From: an uncultured bacterium
Lineage (GTDB): Bacteria; Bacillota; Clostridia; Lachnospirales; Lachnospiraceae
Length of the DNA stretch: 14,122 bases
NCBI GenBank assembly: GCA_905215775.1
Contig: CAJMRM010000061.1
Coordinates: 1 to 14,122 of the forward strand
Reading direction: 5' to 3'
The notes beneath the pieces are model-generated. The model saw only the letters and a list, made by a program, of their open reading frames with translations. It searched no databases and was not told the DNA's origin. The position numbers and the translations under genes were made by a program. Shown in pieces: positions 6,925 through 12,756 of the stretch; position 1 is the first letter of the stretch; every line of letters begins with the position of its first letter.

Positions 6925-7372
6925 TCACTTCTGTCTTTATGATGCGAAATCCCTGCTTCCGGTACAGCTCCATGGCCCGGCGGTTCCAGTCTGCCACATG
7001 GAGGACCGCGGGGCCGCGCCCCTCTGCTTCCAGAAGCGCCAGGGCCCACTGCAAAAGGGCCCTTCCCAGACCCCGGCCCTGAAAATCTCCCTTCACCACC
7101 AGATCGTCGATCTCATTCCCATAAACGGCCACCGAGCCAGCCAGGACTCCAGAGCGCTCCAGGACCCAGATCTCTGACCGGCTCTGCGCTAACTCCTCCC
7201 TGGTTTTGCAGCATTCCGCCGGCCTGATCCCCAAAGCCGTCCGCATGGCTAAAAAGCAGCCGTTGTACATGGCCCTGTACTCCTCATAGTCGCTGTCCCG
7301 GTAATTCCTAAGGTCCAGGGAGGTCTCTGCCCTCCCTCCTGCATATTCCATGGTATGTACAGTAAAGTTCAA
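6908..7372 (-). CDS. GNAT family N-acetyltransferase, fourth gene of the queuosine-salvage operon
   Basis: Gcn5-related acetyltransferase of 154 residues, a usual single-domain size, which would transfer acetyl from acetyl-CoA to an unknown amine. Motif A is clear (DDLVVKGDFQGRGLGRALLQ, with the Q-G-x-G-x-G acetyl-CoA loop at about residues 97-102), followed by motif B (VADWNRRAMELYRKQGFRII), typical of the fold's last strands. The start is TTG at 7372: GGAGG lies 7 bases before it, whereas the first in-frame ATG seven codons later has no ribosome binding site. Only 14 bp separate it from the queL stop, so the two are almost certainly on one transcript. Its substrate is unknown; an involvement in queuosine metabolism is guilt by association only. 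Confidence 0.88.
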   Translation of the reverse strand: MNFTVHTMEYAGGRAETSLDLRNYRDSDYEEYRAMYNGCFLAMRTALGIRPAECCKTREELAQSRSEIWVLERSGVLAGSVAVYGNEIDDLVVKGDFQGRGLGRALLQWALALLEAEGRGPAVLHVADWNRRAMELYRKQGFRIIKTEVIDRTA

Positions 7373-7386
7373 TCCTCTTCCTCCGT

Positions 7387-8085
7387 TCAGCCGACCCCGA
7401 AATCAGTGATCTCATAAAGGACCTCCACTGCGGGATCCTCCATAAGCCACTGGTACTCATCCATGAACCAGTCCACCAGGGCCTGGTCCCTGCGGATGGA
7501 GGTGGTATTATTATTGTAGACGTTGACGGTCCCCAGCTTAAAATACCGCTTCAGGCAGTCAATATCATACCGGATCATGTCCCTCGTCTGGCCCTGGATC
7601 CCTACCATAAGACAGGGCGAGTCGAAATATTCCGCCACCTCCCCCGGATCCCGGAAATCCGCATGCTTATTCAGGACTCGCTGGCGGAAATCATAGTCAA
7701 AGGTCTCGACGCCGATCTTAAAAATAATGGGTACGCCCATCCGCGTCCGCATTTCCTCCAGCTTATGGCGGTAGATCCAGTGGGCCTCAAAAAACAGCTT
7801 CCGGATATTTTTATGCTGCACAAGGGCCGCGATCCCGTCAAGGGTCGCCTCGGGAAGCTCAAAACAGCTTCCGGAATTGATGATCTCCAAGGCCCCCAGC
7901 TCTCCCGTCACCTGGGAAAGCACCTGCCGGTTTAGGGCCTCCATGGCCTCCCGGTCCCTTCCGTTGTCCTCAATATAATCACAGAAGGCGCATTTTCCCC
8001 AGGCACAGGGAAAGCCTCTGAGGAGGCATATCTCCCTCTGGTTTTTAGCGGTGATCCTGCTGTACCGCTCCACTGGTATTCCCAT
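7387..8085 (-). CDS. queL: Radical SAM queuine lyase-like enzyme (QueL)
   Basis: Small (232 aa) radical SAM protein. In the described C. difficile-type salvage pathway QueL converts queuine to preQ1 by removing the cyclopentenediol, so TGT can insert preQ1 into tRNA. Evidence here is the cluster-binding region FPCAWGKCAFCDYIEDNG (Cys 27, 32, 35; spacing CX4CX2C rather than the usual CX3CX2C, with a further Cys at 20), the INSGSCFELPE segment in the SAM-contact position, FKIGVETFDYDFRQRVLNK, and above all its position after queK and qrtT behind a preQ1 riboswitch. No C-terminal SPASM or extra cluster domain is present. ATG at 8085 has AGGAGA upstream, and the gap to qrtT is 15 bp. Radical SAM membership is strong; QueL identity rests on context plus size. 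Confidence 0.85.
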   Translation of the reverse strand: MGIPVERYSRITAKNQREICLLRGFPCAWGKCAFCDYIEDNGRDREAMEALNRQVLSQVTGELGALEIINSGSCFELPEATLDGIAALVQHKNIRKLFFEAHWIYRHKLEEMRTRMGVPIIFKIGVETFDYDFRQRVLNKHADFRDPGEVAEYFDSPCLMVGIQGQTRDMIRYDIDCLKRYFKLGTVNVYNNNTTSIRRDQALVDWFMDEYQWLMEDPAVEVLYEITDFGVG

Positions 8086-8100
8086 CTCTCTTCTCCTTTC

Positions 8101-8703
8101 CTAATGACTGCGGGTTCTGCCCTGCTGTCCGCATACGGCCTGTCTCAGCCGGGCAGGCACGGCCCCTGCGGCAGCTGCCGCCAGAAAAAGGCTCACCGTC
8201 CGGTCTGCAAAATCTGTCAGGATCTGCACCAGGAACACGCTGGCTGTCATGCCCAGAGGCGTATGGGACAGAAGCTGCACCAGAACGGTGGAGCCGGACG
8301 ACGTGATCCCACCGAAAAGTCCCGCGCAGATCAGGGCGCTCACAACGGTCCCGGGAATGGTGATCATGGCTGACGCCAGGAAAAGCCTGCTCCAGCTCGT
8401 ATGTCCCATAAGTTCCGGCATTCCCCTCGACGCCAGGCCAGCCATAAAGCCGGTGATCATCCCCACCGGTGCAAAATACAGGGAATAAATATCCGCAGTC
8501 ATTCCCATGAGGATCCCGCTTAAAAGGCTGGGAAGCATGCCGTAAACGGGCCCTAACAGGATCCCCGCCAGAATGGTCCCGACGCTGTCCAGGTATACCG
8601 GAAGCCGCAGGGCCAGGGCTGCCTGGCCTCCCGCAGCGTTGATGCACGCGGCCAGGGCGATCAGTACCATCTGGTTCACTGTCATCTTTTTCTTACCTTT
8701 CAT
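8101..8703 (-). CDS. qrtT: ECF transporter substrate-binding S component, predicted queuosine-precursor transporter
   Basis: Integral membrane S component of 200 residues that would capture substrate and use the shared ECF module (EcfT plus two EcfA ATPases, encoded elsewhere) for uptake. About six hydrophobic segments can be seen (roughly residues 11-31, 38-60, 62-90, 104-128, 135-158, 165-186), with the short-loop, Gly-rich pattern usual for S components (SVGTILAGILLGPVYGMLPS). QrtT and QueT are the ECF S families predicted to carry queuosine precursors; the QrtT choice rests on the queK/queL neighbours and the preQ1 riboswitch. ATG at 8703 is chosen for an AGGAGG 9 bases upstream. It overlaps queK by 11 bp, implying coupled translation. 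Substrate (queuine or preQ1) is inferred. Confidence 0.82.
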   Translation of the reverse strand: MKGKKKMTVNQMVLIALAACINAAGGQAALALRLPVYLDSVGTILAGILLGPVYGMLPSLLSGILMGMTADIYSLYFAPVGMITGFMAGLASRGMPELMGHTSWSRLFLASAMITIPGTVVSALICAGLFGGITSSGSTVLVQLLSHTPLGMTASVFLVQILTDFADRTVSLFLAAAAAGAVPARLRQAVCGQQGRTRSH

Positions 8704-9748
8704 CTGCTCCGCACCTCCTCTCCGGGCGGGCCGCCGGACCTGTCATCCGGCTTCCCTCCGCCAGCCCCGAAAGCAGATCCAGCTCCTCCTCCCGGCACTT
8801 TAAAAGCCTGGAAAAGAACAGACGGAAAAACCGCTCCGGATCCGTTTCTGTCAGGATCCGGGCGTTGGGAGCCTTCCTGTAAAAGCCCATGGAATCCACC
8901 ACAGTCTGCCCTCTGGAAATCCCCTCGGTTTCCACCGCCGTATACGCTTCGAAGCCACGACACAGGCCCGGATCTGCAAAGTACGCCACTGCCAGCGGGT
9001 CGTTGATGACGCAGCCGATCAGATGCTCCCACTCCCAGTGGAAATCAAAATAAAATTTTGTGATGGCCTCCACAAAGCCGCCCAGCTCCGGATCCAGCCG
9101 CTTCAGATACGAGAGAAGATCCGGAGTCAGGACGATCTGCCTGGTAACGTCCAATCCCGCCATCTCGATCTTTTTTCCGTACCGTGCCGCCGTTTCATAC
9201 ACAAGGGCTGCCGCATCCGGATCTGCCCAATAATTGTATTCTGCCACCGGGGAACAGTTTCCATGGCTCTTAAAGCAGCCGCCCATGGACACGATCCGGT
9301 CCATGGAAAGGACTGCTTCCGGACAGTCCGAAAGCAGATGTGCCAGATTGGTCATGGGCCCCAGGGCTATAAAGGAGCAGGGCTCTCCCTCTGATCCCGG
9401 CGCGAACCGCTTTTCCAGAAATTCCCGGGCATTCATGGAAGCCTCATGGCCCGGAACCTCCGGAAGAAAGATTTCTCCCAGCCCATCGGCCCCATGGGTA
9501 TCCAGAGCGTTCACATATTCCCGTTTCAGCGGTCTATGGGCTCCCACATAGACCGGGATATCCAGACGCCCCATGTACTTTAAAATTTTTTTTGCATTGG
9601 AAAAGCCCATATCTGCCGGACTGTTCCCGCACACGATGGTAATGGCCTCCACCTGGAGCTCTTTTATGGACAGCGCCAGCATCAGAGCCAGGCTGTCGTC
9701 GATCCCTGGATCGCAGTCAATGACCACCTTTTGTACCTTTTCATTCAT
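8693..9748 (-). CDS. queK: IUNH-family nucleoside hydrolase, predicted queuosine nucleosidase (QueK)
   Basis: Inosine/uridine-preferring nucleoside hydrolase fold, 351 residues. QueK-type members hydrolyse queuosine to queuine plus ribose. The N-terminal calcium/ribose-binding signature VVIDCDPGIDDSLALMLAL is intact (Asp 11, 13, 17, 18). Later motifs include ITIVCGNSPAD, FIALGPMTNLAHLL, VSMGGCFKSHGN, AEYNYWADPDAA and CVINDPLAVAYF; the last normally reads H-D, and here has N before the calcium-binding Asp. The start at 9748 is chosen for AGGAG 8 bases upstream. The open frame runs on to 9913, but that part is the structured leader with the terminator. It is the first gene of the operon, 3' overlapping qrtT. 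Queuosine specificity is inferred from riboswitch and neighbours. Confidence 0.87.
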   Translation of the reverse strand: MNEKVQKVVIDCDPGIDDSLALMLALSIKELQVEAITIVCGNSPADMGFSNAKKILKYMGRLDIPVYVGAHRPLKREYVNALDTHGADGLGEIFLPEVPGHEASMNAREFLEKRFAPGSEGEPCSFIALGPMTNLAHLLSDCPEAVLSMDRIVSMGGCFKSHGNCSPVAEYNYWADPDAAALVYETAARYGKKIEMAGLDVTRQIVLTPDLLSYLKRLDPELGGFVEAITKFYFDFHWEWEHLIGCVINDPLAVAYFADPGLCRGFEAYTAVETEGISRGQTVVDSMGFYRKAPNARILTETDPERFFRLFFSRLLKCREEELDLLSGLAEGSRMTGPAARPERRCGADER

Positions 9749-9783
9749 CCTGTTTTCTCCTTCCGTTTTCACGCAGGGGAAAC

Positions 9784-9880
9784 AAAAAAGCCGCCCCTGC
9801 CTGTTTCTGAAAACCTCAGATAAGCGCACCGGCTTTTTGGACATCCATCCAGAAAACCGGTGCGCCAGGCAAAGAGCGGC
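9784..9880 (-). terminator. Riboswitch-controlled leader terminator upstream of queK
   Basis: On the minus strand GCCGCTCTTTGCCTG (9866-9880) pairs with CAGGCAGGGGCGGC (9790-9803), 14 pairs with one bulged base, directly followed by six T (9784-9789). Enclosed within is a strong hairpin (GCGCACCGG / CCGGTGCGC, extended by further pairs). The T-run ends about 35 bases before the queK start, so formation of this structure would end transcription before the genes. Confidence 0.82.
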
Positions 9881-9938
9881 ACAGGCCCCTCCCTCACGGG
9901 CGGGAGCCTTCATACCTTTATCATCCTCACTTCTGCCT
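9867..9938 (-). promoter_or_regulatory. Antiterminator pairing in the queK leader
   Basis: Minus-strand AGGCAGAAG (9930-9938) can pair with CTTTGCCT (9867-9874), eight pairs with one bulge. The first strand contains the AGG that closes the riboswitch pseudoknot and the second is part of the terminator's 5' arm, so this pairing excludes both. It predicts expression when preQ1 is low and termination when preQ1 is bound. Confidence 0.65.
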
Positions 9939-9970
9939 AGTTTTTTATACTGGGAGGTTCACGAACCAGT
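9936..9970 (-). promoter_or_regulatory. PreQ1-I riboswitch aptamer
   Basis: Reading the minus strand from 9970: P1 5' arm ACTGG, 12-nt loop TTCGTGAACCTC, P1 3' arm CCAGT, then the A-rich tail ATAAAAAACTAGG. P1 length, loop length, the U starting the loop, the AACC run that supplies the preQ1-pairing C, and the AUAAAAAACUA tail all match the preQ1-I (class I) aptamer; CCU in the loop pairs with AGG of the tail to give the H-type pseudoknot. It starts about 20 nt into the transcript and precedes the antiterminator, terminator and queK. The match is by eye to the known aptamer pattern; no covariance search was possible. Confidence 0.88.
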
Positions 9971-9971
9971 G

Positions 9972-9989
9972 GGGATCCCATGGGATCCC
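9972..9989. repeat. Perfect 18-bp palindrome at the start of the queK transcript
   Basis: GGGATCCCATGGGATCCC is its own reverse complement. It lies between the queK promoter and the preQ1 aptamer, one base from the aptamer. As RNA it can form a 7-bp hairpin with a CAUG loop at the extreme 5' end; as DNA it could be an operator overlapping the early transcribed region. Confidence 0.9.
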
Positions 9990-9998
9990 GGTGCCAGG

Positions 9999-10027
9999 AG
10001 TATAGCACAGGGAGAGCGTTTGCGCAA
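9999..10027 (-). promoter_or_regulatory. Promoter of the queK-qrtT-queL-GNAT operon
   Basis: Minus-strand TTGCGC (10022-10027), 17-base spacer, TATACT (9999-10004) with an extended TGC just before it. The start would be near 9992, giving a leader of about 245 nt that holds the riboswitch and terminator. Confidence 0.8.
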
Positions 10028-10047
10028 GGCCTCTCCCATGGTTTTCA

Positions 10048-10076
10048 TTGATTTTCTGACTCTCCTTTAGTATAAT
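10048..10076 (+). promoter_or_regulatory. Promoter of the M20 peptidase gene
   Basis: TTGATT (10048-10053), 17-base spacer, perfect TATAAT (10071-10076). It is divergent from the que operon promoter, with the two -35 boxes about 20 bp apart. The predicted leader is about 60 nt. Confidence 0.8.
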
Positions 10077-10144
10077 AAAACCATCGGAACGGCCCCGTGA
10101 AAAATCAGAAAACGGGACGGATCACAAAAGGGAGGAAGATTCTT

Positions 10145-11266
10145 ATGCAGTATAACAAAGAACGAATTTTATCCAGACTCATGGAAATGATCAGGATCGA
10201 CAGCGTTTCCTATAAGGAAGGTCCCATGACAGATTATCTCCAGAAATATTTCGAGGACCGCGGCTATAAGGTGTACCGCGACCAGGCCGGAAAGGCCGTA
10301 GGCGGCGACCACAGCGGAAACCTTCTGATCCATATTCCGGGCACCATGGAGGGCGAATCCATCTGTCTCAATGCCCACCAGGATACGGTAGAGCCAGGAA
10401 TCGGCATCACGCCGGTGCTGGAGGATGGAAAATTAAAGAGCAGCGGGGACACGATCCTGGCCGCCGACGATAAATCCGGAATCGCCATCATGCTGGAGCT
10501 TCTTGAGGTACTGAAGGAAACAGGAACGCCCCACCGGGATATGTACTACCTTTTCACCATCTGCGAGGAAAGCGGCATGTACGGTGCAAAAAATTTTGAT
10601 TATTCCAAAATTCCTACCAAAAACATCTTTTCTCTGGACGGTGCCGGAAACCTGGGCTTTATCTTAAAATCCGGAGCAGGAAAGGATGTGCTGACCATCA
10701 CCTTCCACGGAAAATCCGCCCACGGCGGCATCGAACCGGAAAAAGGCATTAACGCCATCAACGCTGCGGCCCTGGCCATCAGCAAGGTGAAATTCGGCCG
10801 TATTGATCCGGAGACCACTTCCAACATCGGACGCATCGAGGGCGGCGCTGCCACCAACATCGTTACCGATAAGGTCACCTTTACCTGTGAGGTACGCTCC
10901 CATTCCCAGGCCCAGATCGAGGCCCAGGTGCAGAAGATCATAGACGCATGCCAGGAAGCGGCCGCCGAATTCGGGGCCACCGTGGACATTGACGTGGACC
11001 ACTTCTGCCCGCCTCACAAGCCGGATCTGGACGGCTTCCTTACAAAGGCAACGGTCCGCGCCCTGGAACTGGAGGGGATCACACCAGAATACCATATCAG
11101 CAACGGCTCCGGCGACAGCAATATCTTCTCCGGCCACGGCTTTGACTGCTCCGGGATCTCCACCGGTATGTTCAACGTCCATACCACCGGCGAATACCTG
11201 GATCTGGCCGTATTCGAACAGGCCTTTAACGTGACCTGGAGGATCGTGACAGAGCCTCTGGAATAG
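10145..11266 (+). CDS. M20 family metallopeptidase (peptidase T-like)
   Basis: Cytoplasmic dinuclear zinc exopeptidase of the M20 family, PepT-like subgroup, expected to trim small peptides; 373 residues is normal. The metal and catalytic residues are all present: NAHQDTVEPG (His 78, catalytic Asp 80), AADDKSG (bridging Asp near 108), ICEESGMYG (catalytic and metal Glu near 141-142), LDGAG (Asp near 165) and NVHTTGEY (C-terminal His near 345). The dimerisation domain carries FHGKSAHGGIEPEKG. ATG at 10145 is chosen for GGGAGG 9 bases upstream; an in-frame GTG at 10097 is less likely. It is a single-gene unit between its own promoter and terminator. Exact substrate is not deducible. Confidence 0.92.
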   Translation: MQYNKERILSRLMEMIRIDSVSYKEGPMTDYLQKYFEDRGYKVYRDQAGKAVGGDHSGNLLIHIPGTMEGESICLNAHQDTVEPGIGITPVLEDGKLKSSGDTILAADDKSGIAIMLELLEVLKETGTPHRDMYYLFTICEESGMYGAKNFDYSKIPTKNIFSLDGAGNLGFILKSGAGKDVLTITFHGKSAHGGIEPEKGINAINAAALAISKVKFGRIDPETTSNIGRIEGGAATNIVTDKVTFTCEVRSHSQAQIEAQVQKIIDACQEAAAEFGATVDIDVDHFCPPHKPDLDGFLTKATVRALELEGITPEYHISNGSGDSNIFSGHGFDCSGISTGMFNVHTTGEYLDLAVFEQAFNVTWRIVTEPLE

Positions 11267-11299
11267 AGACAGGAAAAACCTGGAAAATAGCAAGATAGA

Positions 11300-11356
11300 A
11301 AAAAGGATGCTGCGTATCAAGGGCAAAAAACGTCCTTCCGCAGTATCCTTTTTCTT
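11300..11356 (+). terminator. Intrinsic terminator of the M20 peptidase gene
   Basis: AAAAAGGATGCTGCG (11300-11314) pairs with CGCAGTATCCTTTTT (11339-11353), 15 pairs including one G-U, with a 24-nt loop, ending in a T-rich tail. The A-run on the 5' side means it could act in both directions. Confidence 0.85.
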
Positions 11357-11433
11357 TACATGCCCACCTTTGCCGGTATCATATGCCAGGTGTAAATCCG
11401 CAAAAAACGCTTCACATTTTATCCCGCACACCC

Positions 11434-11462
11434 TTGCCCTCCAAATATTAATATGCTATACT
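11434..11462 (+). promoter_or_regulatory. Promoter of the Rpn-family gene
   Basis: TTGCCC (11434-11439), 17-base spacer, TATACT (11457-11462) with extended TGC. The leader to the ATG at 11604 would be about 135 nt; I recognise no structured element in it. Confidence 0.7.
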
Positions 11463-11603
11463 CCCGGCAAAGCATATATTTCCTTTGTTCCTGGCCGTAT
11501 GGCTGTCTGGACTTTCTATCTTCATTTCAGAAAATCTATGCTTTTCCATTATCTTTATCATGAAAAGCAGGAGATTTTCCGTTCTCCTGTGGAAGGAGGA
11601 CAA

Positions 11604-12521
11604 ATGAATCATCGAAACCATGATCCCAGCCCCGGCCGCAATGGCCCGGTCAAGCCAGCGGCTCGCCGCGACTATAAGGATTCCGTATTCCGGATGCTGT
11701 TCCGGGACCGGACGAACCTCTTAAGCCTTTATAACGCGGTCAACCAGACCTCTTATACGGACCCGGAGGAGCTGACGGTCATCACCCTGGAAAATGCCGT
11801 CTATATGAACATGAAAAACGACGTGGCCTTTCTTATGGACTTCCGGCTGAATCTCTACGAGCATCAGTCCACCTGGAATCCCAATATGCCCCTCCGGGAT
11901 CTCATTTATGTGGCAAAGGAATTCCAGGTCCTTACGAAAGACCAGACCCTTTACTCTTCCAGCCTCATCCGACTCCCCACGCCTCGCTTTGCCGTGTTTT
12001 ATAACGGCTCCGGGATGACTGAGGAATCCTGTATCCTGATGCTCTCGGACGCATACCAGAACCCCGAAGCCGAGCCTGAGCTGGAGCTTAAGGTCCGGGT
12101 TTTAAAGATCGCTCCGGAGGCCAACTGTGAGCTCCTGGAGGCATGCCGGAGCCTGAAGGAATATATGCTCTTCGTGGAACAGGTACGGAAGTATGCCGCA
12201 TTCCTGGAGCTGAACGAAGCCGTGGACCGGGCTGTCAATGCATGCATCCGGGATGGGATCCTTTCAGACTTTCTCTCAAAGCATAAAGCGGAGGTGATCG
12301 CAGTGAGTATCTTTGAATATGATGAAGAACGGGAGATCCGCCTCATACGGCAGGATGAATTCCGGCAGGGACAGCAGAATATCCTCAGAGATCTAGTTCA
12401 TAAAAAACTCGAAAAAGGAAAATCCCCAGCCGTTATCGCAGATGAACTGGAACTGGAGCCGGAGGTGGTGGAAACGCTGATACAGGAGCTTCGGAAGGAA
12501 TTATCCGGCAGCACCCTTTAG
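11604..12521 (+). CDS. Rpn family PD-(D/E)XK nuclease / putative transposase-like protein
   Basis: Member of the PD-(D/E)XK 'Rpn' family (recombination-promoting nuclease, formerly annotated as putative transposase), a DNA endonuclease group found in many copies in gut Clostridia. The 305-residue product starts at ATG 11604, with GGAGGA six bases upstream; the longer open frame has no ribosome binding site. The nuclease core is at about residues 60-130: AFLMDFRLNLYEHQSTWNP gives catalytic Asp 79 and the E-x-Q pair at 86-88, matching the D...ExQ variant seen in this family. The C-terminal 40 residues (LEKGKSPAVIADELELEPEV) look like the small helical HTH-like tail common in Firmicute members. 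Active nuclease, defence function or mobility cannot be told from sequence. Confidence 0.88.
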   Translation: MNHRNHDPSPGRNGPVKPAARRDYKDSVFRMLFRDRTNLLSLYNAVNQTSYTDPEELTVITLENAVYMNMKNDVAFLMDFRLNLYEHQSTWNPNMPLRDLIYVAKEFQVLTKDQTLYSSSLIRLPTPRFAVFYNGSGMTEESCILMLSDAYQNPEAEPELELKVRVLKIAPEANCELLEACRSLKEYMLFVEQVRKYAAFLELNEAVDRAVNACIRDGILSDFLSKHKAEVIAVSIFEYDEEREIRLIRQDEFRQGQQNILRDLVHKKLEKGKSPAVIADELELEPEVVETLIQELRKELSGSTL

Positions 12522-12711
12522 GGCCTAAATGCCTTTGGGACCATCCTTACCCTGTATTCTTCCGCTGGGGGCCGCTGTAAAACAGATTCTTTCTCTATAA
12601 TACAGCGCTGCACTCATCCGGTGCAAACTATCCCACCCATCTTTAGGCGGGTGCTCGTAAGAAAGTAATTCACTCAAAATTACACTTACGGCATCTGTCA
12701 GACGGGATTGG
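12522..12711. other. Intergenic stretch with small inverted repeats, no gene seen
   Basis: No credible coding frame. It holds CGCTGTA / TACAGCG (12573-12579 and 12601-12607, perfect 7 bp, 21-nt loop), CACCC / GGGTG near 12630-12650, and an imperfect CGTAAG...GTAATT / AATTAC...CTTACG hairpin at about 12655-12690. None has a good T-run in the plus direction, so no clear Rpn terminator here; that role may be served by the 19-bp hairpin at 12714. The distal end of the IS element probably lies in this stretch. Confidence 0.5.
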
Positions 12712-12713
12712 AA

Positions 12714-12756
12714 AAAGCAGGGGAATCATTCTTTTTCAGAATGATTCCCCTGCTTT
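12714..12756 (-). terminator. Perfect 19-bp hairpin terminator, usable in both directions
   Basis: AAAGCAGGGGAATCATTCT (12714-12732) is exactly complementary to 12738-12756 with a 5-nt loop. On the minus strand the hairpin immediately follows the orfB stop and is followed by TTTTTCC; on the plus strand it ends in CTTTC, so it may also stop Rpn transcription. Confidence 0.85.

Noticed and set aside
9749..9913. Open frame extending queK by 55 codons at its N-terminus
   Set aside because: This stretch is the structured leader with the terminator; the nucleoside hydrolase signature begins right after the ATG at 9748, which has a good AGGAG.
9951..9981. Alternative aptamer fold using TGGGA from the palindrome paired with TCCCA
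   Set aside because: It would leave a 20-nt loop unlike preQ1-I. The ACTGG/CCAGT fold gives the expected 5-bp P1 and 12-nt loop; the alternative is kept only as a possible competing structure.
12650..12675. GTAAGAAAGTA as the partner of the GTAAGATAAAAGTAGACA end of the IS
   Set aside because: The similarity is partial and needs a gap; not enough to call terminal inverted repeats.
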